Positions 44,994-52,204 of a stretch of 64,000 nucleotides of DNA are shown here, piece by piece. The stretch is taken from positions 26,743 to 90,742 of the forward strand of contig CAMNLA010000059.1 of assembly GCA_946542925.1 (NCBI GenBank), given 5' to 3'. Made by a program: the position numbers and the translations under genes. The stretch's first letter is position 1. Each line of letters starts with the position of its first letter. Under the pieces are notes generated by a model. The model searched no databases. It had not been told where the DNA came from and was given only the letters and a program-made list of their open reading frames with translations. Source of the stretch: UBA4363 sp002393965. GTDB lineage: Bacteria > Bacteroidota > Bacteroidia > Bacteroidales > Paludibacteraceae.

Positions 44994-45380
44994 TTATTTG
45001 GTTGACTTTGATTTCGGTACTACATTTCCCTTTATGGTCAACACCTTACGTTCTTTATTAGCTTTGACGGTTATCGTCTTCAGGAAGGGTCCCGGCCGTC
45101 CGACAGGATTATAGGTAACCGTGACCGTTCCCTGAGCTCCCGGTGCAATTGGTTCACGAGTATACTCGCGGGCCGTACAGCCACATGAAGTGGTTACATC
45201 AGTCAGGATAATCGGTGCGGTGCCCTTGTTCGTAAACGAAAAGACGTGCGAAACCTTTCCAGCTTCCTCTTTGATGGAACCGAAGTCGTGTGATGATTCT
45301 GCAAATGCGATGTCATTGCTCTGAGCCATCAGAAGAGTTGACAGAAAAACAAATGTAAGTAAGAACAAGCTCTTTTTCAT
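44994..45380 (-). CDS. DUF1573 secreted protein (short form)
   Basis: 128 residues: signal peptide (ends near LMAQS) and a single DUF1573 domain (SHDFGSIKEEAGKVSHVFSF, TTSCGCTAREY). First gene of the pair; promoter box at 45413-45420. Confidence 0.88.
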   Translation of the reverse strand: MKKSLFLLTFVFLSTLLMAQSNDIAFAESSHDFGSIKEEAGKVSHVFSFTNKGTAPIILTDVTTSCGCTAREYTREPIAPGAQGTVTVTYNPVGRPGPFLKTITVKANKERKVLTIKGNVVPKSKSTK

Positions 45381-45412
45381 ATCAAATAGTCCCTTTTATT
45401 GAAGAAATTGCG

Positions 45413-45420
45413 CAAAGATA
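45413..45420 (-). promoter_or_regulatory. -7 promoter box for the DUF1573 pair
   Basis: The minus strand reads TATCTTTG, exact TAnnTTTG, about 33 bases before the ATG. The divergent M20 gene has a TATCTTTG box at 45460-45467, so the two promoters are 39 bases apart. Confidence 0.5.
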
Positions 45421-45459
45421 AAAATTATTCCTCAGAAAGAAAATCAATATCCCTTTTGC

Positions 45460-45467
45460 TATCTTTG
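45460..45467 (+). promoter_or_regulatory. -7 promoter box for the M20 gene
   Basis: TATCTTTG, exact TAnnTTTG, ending 20 bases before the ATG. Confidence 0.5.
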
Positions 45468-45487
45468 TCAAGCAAATTTATTGCCAA

Positions 45488-46705
45488 ATGAAGCAGAATC
45501 TGGATTTTTTGAACGATTTCTTCCACAAACAAGTCTCCGAAGTGCAGGATTACGTATGTGCCATCTACCACGAACTGCATGCCCATCCGGAGATTTCCTT
45601 CCACGAGAAAGAGACAGCATCTCGCATCTGTCGTGAGCTCACGGCGATGGGTGTCCCCTTCCGAAAGGACATCGGCGGCGACGGCATCCTCGCCCGAGTA
45701 ACGTTCGGCAATGCATCTGCGCGTTGCTTTGCCCTAAGAGCTGACATGGATGCATTGCCTATCCAAGAGGAGACTGGCCTGCCATTTGCTTCGCAAACAC
45801 CAGGTCTCATGCATGCCTGTGGTCATGATTCTCACATGGCGTCCCTTCTGGGTATCATCCGGGTTCTCCTATCCGTCCGAAACCATTTTCCCGAGCGTCT
45901 GAACGGTACGGTGCTGTTCATCTTTCAACCCGGAGAGGAGCAGGATCCAGGCGGGGCCTCTCTCATGCTTGACGACGGCGTGTTCGATCGTCTCCAACCC
46001 GAGTTCATCGTCGGACAGCACTCCTCACCCGACCACCGTGTCGGTGATGTCGTATTCGGAGAGGGCCAGGTCATGTCCAGTGCGGATGAGCTGCACCTGA
46101 CCGTCTCCGGCAAGGGTGGTCATGGAGCAAGACCTCATCTCGTCAACGACACCGTACTCTGCGCAGCGCAGATCATCGTCTCGTTGCAACAGGTTGTTTC
46201 GCGCCTCAGCAACCCCTTTTCACCAACCGTCGTCTCGTTCGGTCGTTTCATTGCTGACGGCTATACCAATATCATACCCGACGAGGTACACCTATCCGGC
46301 ACCCTACGCACGACCGACGAACAGTGGCGCAAACAGGCACGGGAAACCGTATTGCGCATTGCGCAGAAGACGGCTGAGGCCTACGGCTGCAGTTGTACCA
46401 TGAAAAAGATGAACGGTTATCCAGCCGTATTCAACAACCCAGACGTAACCCGTCGCATGAGAGGCTTCGCCGAGGAGTATCTCGGGGTTGCACACGTAGG
46501 CGAGATGGCCCGCAAGATGACGAGCGAGGATTTTGGTTTCTTCTCCCAAGCCTACCCTTCCACCTTTTTCCGATTTGGGGTGCTGGGCAACGCCAACCCC
46601 ACCTGTGGCGGACAGCACACCGCCACGTTCCTGATTGACGAGGAAGCCTTTCTGACCTCCGTGGGAGCCATGGGCTGGATGGCCCTGCGTAGCCTGATGG
46701 AGTGA
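45488..46705 (+). CDS. M20-family amidohydrolase/peptidase
   Basis: 405 residues. The zinc-binding pattern is visible: HELHAHPEISFHE near residue 30, LRADMDALPIQEETGLPF, HACGHDSHMA near residue 115, FQPGEEQDPGGA and the C-terminal GGQHTATFL. Relatives deacylate N-acyl amino acids or hydrolyse hippurate-type substrates; the substrate is not determined. No signal peptide, so cytoplasmic. An Lrp/AsnC regulator follows 55 bp later. Confidence 0.93.
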   Translation: MKQNLDFLNDFFHKQVSEVQDYVCAIYHELHAHPEISFHEKETASRICRELTAMGVPFRKDIGGDGILARVTFGNASARCFALRADMDALPIQEETGLPFASQTPGLMHACGHDSHMASLLGIIRVLLSVRNHFPERLNGTVLFIFQPGEEQDPGGASLMLDDGVFDRLQPEFIVGQHSSPDHRVGDVVFGEGQVMSSADELHLTVSGKGGHGARPHLVNDTVLCAAQIIVSLQQVVSRLSNPFSPTVVSFGRFIADGYTNIIPDEVHLSGTLRTTDEQWRKQARETVLRIAQKTAEAYGCSCTMKKMNGYPAVFNNPDVTRRMRGFAEEYLGVAHVGEMARKMTSEDFGFFSQAYPSTFFRFGVLGNANPTCGGQHTATFLIDEEAFLTSVGAMGWMALRSLME

Positions 46706-46729
46706 GTTTTTTATTTGATGTTTTTTTGT

Positions 46730-46737
46730 TACATTTG
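46730..46737 (+). promoter_or_regulatory. -7 promoter box for the Lrp/AsnC gene
   Basis: TACATTTG, exact TAnnTTTG, 23 bases before the ATG. The upstream -33 region is T-rich with several TTTG but none at the ideal distance. Confidence 0.4.
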
Positions 46738-46760
46738 AGACATATATAACCTTCTGCGCT

Positions 46761-47273
46761 ATGGCTTTTCAACTGGACGAATTGGACCGGAAGATCCTGA
46801 GTATGGTAGTGGACAATGCCCGTATTCCGTTTCTCGAAGTGGCACGTGAATGTGGTGTCAGCGGAGCCGCCATCCACCAACGAATACAGAAACTGCTCCA
46901 TGTAGGAGTAATCAAAGGCAGCGAGTTTGTCATCGACACCTACAAGATGGGTTACAAGACCTGTGCGCTACTGGGTGTTGTGCTCAACGACCTAAGTTTC
47001 ATGCCAGAGGTCGTTAAAGCCATTGAGAAAATCCCGGAAGTAGTCGAGTGCCACTATGCTACGGGGAAGTACGCCCTATTCATCAAAGTATATGCACGCG
47101 ACAACAGACACCTTCTCCACCTCATCCTCGACCGCATAGCCCCTATTCAGGGGATTCTCACGACCGAGATGTTCCAGACCTCCCTGGACGAGGTTTTCAA
47201 GCGCCAGCTCCGTGTCTTTGACGAGGAAGCTTGGAACGAATTTCCTGCCGACTGCGACGAAACGAAGAAGTAA
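46761..47273 (+). CDS. Lrp/AsnC-family transcriptional regulator
   Basis: 170 residues. An N-terminal winged-helix part (LDELDRKILSMVVDNARIPF, then CGVSGAAIHQRI) and the RAM ligand-binding domain (IEKIPEVVECHYATGKYALF). Such regulators respond to amino acids. It follows the M20 gene and could control it or the neighbouring amino-acid genes. Confidence 0.9.
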   Translation: MAFQLDELDRKILSMVVDNARIPFLEVARECGVSGAAIHQRIQKLLHVGVIKGSEFVIDTYKMGYKTCALLGVVLNDLSFMPEVVKAIEKIPEVVECHYATGKYALFIKVYARDNRHLLHLILDRIAPIQGILTTEMFQTSLDEVFKRQLRVFDEEAWNEFPADCDETKK

Positions 47274-47460
47274 GCCTTTTCACTGTAAAGATTGGAAGAA
47301 GCTCTTTTACACTGAAAAAAAAGACATTTACTTAAGCACAAAAGCTCCGACAAGGCCAAACACCTCATTGTTCATGGCGATGTAAAGATTTAACAAGGTG
47401 CTTTTGTACTGATACACAGATACTTTGAATACTATTAGGGTACGATGAGAGCATAAATGC

Positions 47461-47860
47461 TCATTTTCAATAGGCCTTTTTTGAGCCATGGCATAGTTCG
47501 AGTAAACTCGACCTCTGCTCATATGACTTTCAAAAAAGGTTCATCTTCAATAGACCTTTTTTGAGCCATGGCATAGTTCGAGTAAACTCGACCTCTGCTC
47601 ATCTGGCTTTCAAAAAAGGTTCATCTTCAATAGACCTTTTTTGAGCCATGGCATAGTTCGAGTAAACTCAAGCTCTGCTCATTTGGCTTTCAAAAAAGGT
47701 TCATCTTCAATAGACCTTTTTTGAGCCATGGCATAGGTCGAGTAAACTCGACCTCTGCTCATTTGGCTTTCAAAAAAGGTTCATTTTCAATAGTCCTTTT
47801 CTCGCCTCAGCATAACCCAAATAATTTTGGCTTCTGCTTTCGGCTTAACGAAAAGGTTCC
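47461..47860. repeat. Five 80-bp nested palindromic repeats
   Basis: Four near-identical 80-base units start at 47461, 47541, 47621 and 47701; a divergent fifth starts at 47781. Each unit folds on itself: an outer stem ACCTTTTTTGA/TCAAAAAAGGT (exact in unit 4), GCCA/TGGC, an inner GCA/TGC, and a centre such as AGGTCGAGT/ACTCGACCT. Unit 5 keeps the whole plan with different bases: CCTTTTC/GAAAAGG, GCC/GGC, AGCA/TGCT, CCAAA/TTTGG. The array fills most of the gap between the Lrp/AsnC gene and the lipoprotein gene (47274-48062). The remainder of the gap has a smaller hairpin (47338-47348 with 47397-47407) and a GCATCAA/TTGATGC hairpin at 47987-48009. Confidence 0.95.
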
Positions 47861-48062
47861 CATAAAAAATGACATATAAACAACCGAAAACAACGCGAAA
47901 AATCGGGGTTTCAAATTGTAAGTTTACCCTTCAAAATCGCAAAATTGGATTAACATCTCTTAGCATCAAAATGTATACTCTACTTTGCATCAAATGGCAA
48001 AATTGATGCGTTTGTTCATGAGTTAAAAATCCTTATGGAGAACATTGTCGGATCAAATACAG

Positions 48063-49784
48063 TTACTTACGTTTTGCGTCGGTAGTGGAATATGTGACGG
48101 TTGCCGATTCCTCGTCTTTTCCCTGGTGAACCGTCACATTGTCTATTATCCAACTGCTTACGACTACGTTTGTATTAGGATTCATAAGGTCGTAGGTGAT
48201 GGTATAGTTGCCTTCAGGAAGAGCCCCTTTTGCAACTTGATCCTTAGAGAATGAGCCAGGTACGGTCATTGACGTCTCGCCTGAAGTTTTGCTAACCATC
48301 TTGACGTGTGCCATCTCGTATTTGGTTGCGTTCTTCAGAGCTATAAATCCCCAAGGTACGCGGTTAGGCATCGGGAGCAGGAATCCATCGCCCGTATCGA
48401 AGGACACTTCATAATCGACACGGTTGCCGTCGAACTCGGATGCACTTCGCCAGTGATACCAAGAGCTGTAATGTGCTTTTACTGAAGCTTTGATACGGAA
48501 CTTCTTGTTTAGACCGTCCTTGACGCCGTTGTTGCCAGTCTGGTCATATGGGATATGCCATACCCAGAAACTGTGGCCAGTGAACTCGGTGCGGCAAGCG
48601 GGAGGGAAATTCTTATCGAGTTTGCCCCAGTCGTCTTCGAGATGCACGTTTTTGGACTCATAGGTGTACTTAACCTTGTCCGGCAAAGAGGAGTCAAGAG
48701 TTGAGTTGATGGTTGTGAGCTCATAACTTGTGGAACTTGTCCATGATGCTCCTATCGAGAAGCCTCCTTCTGCATGTAGTCCCTGAGCCTGGCTGGCACC
48801 TCCACTCAAAGTACCACCAATGGAAACCGTCTTACCATCGGTGTAACTTTGGCTGTCGTTGGCATTTTCTGGGATAGGACGCGCAAAATAGGTAACGTAA
48901 CCTGAGTTGATCGGGGTGCCGTCTTCGTTAACGATACTTACATTCAGTTCAAGATCTTTGAACCAATATCCGTAAATGCGGATTTGTGACCAGAAATGGT
49001 TTTCCTTGTAAGGAGCCCAGAGAGAATTGTTATGTGGAGTGACATCGCATTTGACAACATAGTAATCGCCGGCGTTGACTCCATTGGACGACTGAAGATA
49101 AACGGGGCACACTCTGAATTCCAAATCTATGGATCCGTTCCCTTTCAGCCAGTCCTCCTTTCCACTGGGATTGTACTGGTCAATTTTGTTGTTGAGGGTG
49201 AAAGTGTAGGTCTTAGAAAAAGGCGTGCCCGAATTCTCTATTATAGTCTTATTGTCCTCGGCTGATAAACTGCTTCCTCCGTTATAATCTGCCACCCAGC
49301 TCTCTATCATATTCTTCTCATTCTGGTCAACCCTATCCAGACGGATTTCCTGTTCGTCGGGGTTAACGAAAACATGGGAATCGTCATATCGTACTTTCCA
49401 GTTTTTAAAAAATTCCGCCCAGGATGCGTTTGCTTCGTCAAACTTGATAGAGATAGTCCCGTCGGAGAGGGAGTAGTAAGTAAACGACGCATAGCGTCCA
49501 CCTACAATATATATCGGCTCAGGAACTCCATCCTCAAAATACAGCGTAGCGCACCATCCCGTCTTGTCGCTATTCAAGACATAATAGTAACCTATGTTGG
49601 AGTATGGGAGACCTTCAACGCCGGTAAAGGTTGATGGGAAGGTGCCGGCACTCTCACATACGGTATACCAAGTGCCTACCACCTCTGAATTCTCCACTTT
49701 GGGAAGCTTATTGTCCTCATCCTGACAAGCAATAAGCATCATTACAATGCCAAGTAATGAAAGAAAAAGTACCTTTGTTTTCAT
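48063..49784 (-). CDS. Surface lipoprotein, unrecognised
   Basis: 573 residues with a lipobox LIAC at residues 17-20, so the mature protein starts at Cys20 followed by Gln-Asp-Glu-Asp, an acidic motif that in Bacteroidota can mark export to the cell surface. The body is rich in Gly, Ser, Tyr and Asn and looks beta-sheet-rich; some parts resemble Ig-like or jelly-roll binding modules, but no family is recognised. The gene is an orphan flanked by a nested-palindrome array and the STAS/SpoIIE operon. Confidence 0.7.
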   Translation of the reverse strand: MKTKVLFLSLLGIVMMLIACQDEDNKLPKVENSEVVGTWYTVCESAGTFPSTFTGVEGLPYSNIGYYYVLNSDKTGWCATLYFEDGVPEPIYIVGGRYASFTYYSLSDGTISIKFDEANASWAEFFKNWKVRYDDSHVFVNPDEQEIRLDRVDQNEKNMIESWVADYNGGSSLSAEDNKTIIENSGTPFSKTYTFTLNNKIDQYNPSGKEDWLKGNGSIDLEFRVCPVYLQSSNGVNAGDYYVVKCDVTPHNNSLWAPYKENHFWSQIRIYGYWFKDLELNVSIVNEDGTPINSGYVTYFARPIPENANDSQSYTDGKTVSIGGTLSGGASQAQGLHAEGGFSIGASWTSSTSYELTTINSTLDSSLPDKVKYTYESKNVHLEDDWGKLDKNFPPACRTEFTGHSFWVWHIPYDQTGNNGVKDGLNKKFRIKASVKAHYSSWYHWRSASEFDGNRVDYEVSFDTGDGFLLPMPNRVPWGFIALKNATKYEMAHVKMVSKTSGETSMTVPGSFSKDQVAKGALPEGNYTITYDLMNPNTNVVVSSWIIDNVTVHQGKDEESATVTYSTTDAKRK

Positions 49785-49841
49785 AGTCTTCCTATTTTTA
49801 CGACAGACACCTCAAGAAAGCATGTCTTTATATTCTGATGT

Positions 49842-49873
49842 CAATATTAGGTACTTTTCCCAAACCTTCCAAA
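49842..49873 (-). promoter_or_regulatory. Promoter for the lipoprotein gene
   Basis: The minus strand reads TTTG (49873-49870), 20 bases, TAATATTG (49849-49842), seven of eight matching the -7 consensus. About 57 bases precede the ATG. The rest of the 353-base gap 49785-50137 holds the hairpin at 50070-50112 and no gene. Confidence 0.5.
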
Positions 49874-50069
49874 AAAAAAGCGCATGTTATGTAACACTGC
49901 TTAATAACATCGTTATTGTTGTCTATGAACCTGTTCGCTAATAAAACAGACAGGTGTGCAGTCCTGGCAACGCAGTGCGAAAAAGAGAGAAATCTGTTTT
50001 TTTCTCCCGTGAAATCCGGAGAGACATCGGCGAAAGACTGTCCCATGACAGATGGCATATAAACAACCG

Positions 50070-50112
50070 GAAGCAGGAAGCCCGAGACAGATAGTCCCGA
50101 GCTTCCTGCTTC
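50070..50112 (-). terminator. Hairpin after the STAS gene
   Basis: Perfect 12-base arms (GAAGCAGGAAGC and GCTTCCTGCTTC) around a 19-base loop. The following U content on the minus strand is modest, so termination is only likely, not sure. Confidence 0.6.
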
Positions 50113-50137
50113 GTATGGGAAAATGTCTTTATTTCTT

Positions 50138-50443
50138 TCAGTCCTCCATTTCGAAGAGACTGTAGAATCCCGTCATCGTGAACACGTTACGGATGCTGTC
50201 GTTGATCTTACGGACAATCACCTTTCCACCCTTTGCAGACGCCTCCTTCCGGAGTGTCAGAAAGAGTCGCAAGCCCGACGAGGAGATGTATTCCAGGTTC
50301 GTGCAGTCCAACACAATGGTGCGGTCTGCACTCTTAGCGATGCGTTCAAACTCTCCGGAGACCTCGGCTGCTGCCGCCGTATCGAGTCGTCCTGTCAGTC
50401 CGACGTATAATTCCTTCTCACTTTCTTTGAACTCTATGGTCAT
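50138..50443 (-). CDS. STAS-domain anti-sigma-factor antagonist
   Basis: 101 residues, a single STAS domain. The phospho-acceptor serine region is YISSSGLR at residues 52-59, where one of Ser54-56 is the expected target. In partner switching the unphosphorylated form releases a sigma factor or other effector from its kinase. It is the last gene of the five-gene operon; its start overlaps the stop of the cytidylate-kinase-like gene by four bases. Confidence 0.9.
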   Translation of the reverse strand: MTIEFKESEKELYVGLTGRLDTAAAAEVSGEFERIAKSADRTIVLDCTNLEYISSSGLRLFLTLRKEASAKGGKVIVRKINDSIRNVFTMTGFYSLFEMED

Positions 50444-51072
50444 TTCTCTGTACTTTTTATGTATTTCAATATGATTTCCACGGCATCGTCCTCCGTCATG
50501 CCGGCGACATTGAGCACCAGGTCGTAGTTTCGTGCGTCGTAGCGACTCACGCCCGCAAAACGACGGGTATAGGTCTCCCGAGCCTCATCAATACGGTTCA
50601 AGGCGGCTTCAGCCTGTGCCTCCGTCAGGTTCTGTTTAGTAACAAAACGACGGATACGGTTTTCCTTCGCGTTTATAATCATCACACGAACCTTATTCGG
50701 TTCCTGTCTGAATATGTGGAACCCCATGCGTCCCATAATGACTCCTGAAGACTCACTCACAAGCGCTTTCAGGATTTCCGTCTCGGCACGATACAGCGTT
50801 TCCGTCGTTGCCACTTTTTCCTCGTCTCCATACTGAGACACCTCGTAACGGCGGGTGTAGAAATCCGTCAGTTCCTTCCACCAACTGGTCTTTTTTGCTT
50901 TCAGACGTTCTATCTCTGTCTCGGACAGTTGGAACTTCTCTTCCAAAGAGTGTATCAGCGCCTTGTCGTAAAAGTTCACGTCCAACCGTTCCGCCAGTTT
51001 TCGTCCGATAGTCCTGCCTCCAGATCCCGCTTCGCGGTTAATCGTAATGACATACTTCTGCGATAAATTCAT
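50440..51072 (-). CDS. Cytidylate-kinase-like protein
   Basis: 210 residues of the cytidylate kinase-like family (Pfam cytidylate_kin2 type). The P-loop region is INREAGSGGRTIGRKLAERL at residues 11-30; an FYDKALI lid-like segment follows. The family binds nucleotides; CMP is not proven. It sits inside the RelA/SpoIIE operon, which makes a role in nucleotide signalling more likely than housekeeping. Confidence 0.85.
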   Translation of the reverse strand: MNLSQKYVITINREAGSGGRTIGRKLAERLDVNFYDKALIHSLEEKFQLSETEIERLKAKKTSWWKELTDFYTRRYEVSQYGDEEKVATTETLYRAETEILKALVSESSGVIMGRMGFHIFRQEPNKVRVMIINAKENRIRRFVTKQNLTEAQAEAALNRIDEARETYTRRFAGVSRYDARNYDLVLNVAGMTEDDAVEIILKYIKSTEK

Positions 51073-51093
51073 CTTGATCTATTCTTTTTATGT

Positions 51094-52197
51094 TTACTTA
51101 TTCATGAATGCCAACTTCCTTGCCACGTCATACTGCATCTCTGCCAGTCGTTCATTGTGAGGCGACTCCCCGTTCAGTACGTCATAGACATGCTTCAGGG
51201 CCCGTTTTCCACCACCGTTCTTCAGATGTGCGACGATAATCAGGTTCTGCAGCGAGACGGTCGAGGCGAGGATGTCGATATCGGTATCAGCCAGTTGGTT
51301 GAGAGCGAGGTTATAGGCATCCTCTTCGTTCTCGCGGAGGAAGCGTTCCAGATCGCCAATGGTCTGCATTCCCATTTCCTTCAGCAGTGGCAGCATCGGC
51401 ATCATCGGCATCTCGCGCACCTCCGCCTGATTGATAGAGGCGATACGGTTGGTCAGAGCGTCAAAAGGTCGCAGCGAGAGGTAGCTCTTGAAGCCGTCGC
51501 CGTCCAAAGGGATTGACTCGAACTCTCCTTTCTGCATCAGCGACTCCACCTTACGGCGGTAGGTCGCAATGCCGTTCTTGATCCTCACGAACTCGTCGTC
51601 CGCCATCTCCAGCATCCCTGCCAGTCGGCTCAGCATGCGGAGATATTCGCGCGGACATTCGATATCGCTCTTATATCCCGTATCGTGCTCCATGCTTGCC
51701 CAGACGTGTTGCAGGGCGCTGCGCATCTGAATCTCGAAGCGTATCTCATTGATTTCCGGATGTGCCGCATCCTCATACATCTCCTTCGGGATACGGCAGA
51801 CGTAGTGCAGCGAGAGGTATCCGAAACTGTCCAGTTCGTGCATCTTGCGCTTATCCACCGAGTTGTCCCAATCGACATCAAACACCTTCCCCACATACGC
51901 CGCCACCTTGTCCACGTCGTCGGCATAGAAGAGGATCACCCTCACTCCCAATATATCCGTGATATCGTCCAGAGAGGCGTACTTATGTCCCTTCAGGGCC
52001 AACTTTCCCGCCAGGCTCTTCTCTTTCTTCACCCGTGCTTCCACGGCATCCACCATCAGTCCGTTCGACTTCACCAGAGTGAGCAGCCTCGGAACGATGA
52101 TTTCCTTCATCTTCTCGTACAGAGGCTTTCGCTCACGGTAGTCGTCCATGATCATCTGACAATGGAGATCCAAATCATATTTCAGTTCTTCAGCCAT
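51094..52197 (-). CDS. RelA/SpoT-type (p)ppGpp synthetase, small alarmone-synthetase-like
   Basis: 367 residues. The synthetase domain is at about 45-200 with LDDITDILGVRVILFY, then DSFGYLSLHYVCRI and FEIQMRSALQHVWASMEHDTGY. There is no N-terminal HD domain and no TGS/ACT regulatory region, so it is a stand-alone synthetase, here with a C-terminal extension of about 160 residues rich in helices. It is cotranscribed with a stand-alone HD hydrolase and a SpoIIE phosphatase. Confidence 0.88.
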   Translation of the reverse strand: MAEELKYDLDLHCQMIMDDYRERKPLYEKMKEIIVPRLLTLVKSNGLMVDAVEARVKKEKSLAGKLALKGHKYASLDDITDILGVRVILFYADDVDKVAAYVGKVFDVDWDNSVDKRKMHELDSFGYLSLHYVCRIPKEMYEDAAHPEINEIRFEIQMRSALQHVWASMEHDTGYKSDIECPREYLRMLSRLAGMLEMADDEFVRIKNGIATYRRKVESLMQKGEFESIPLDGDGFKSYLSLRPFDALTNRIASINQAEVREMPMMPMLPLLKEMGMQTIGDLERFLRENEEDAYNLALNQLADTDIDILASTVSLQNLIIVAHLKNGGGKRALKHVYDVLNGESPHNERLAEMQYDVARKLAFMNK

Positions 52198-52204
52198 CTT
52201 TTTC

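Noticed and set aside
47461..47860. CRISPR array
   Set aside because: The 80-bp units touch each other with no unique spacers and no cas genes are present.
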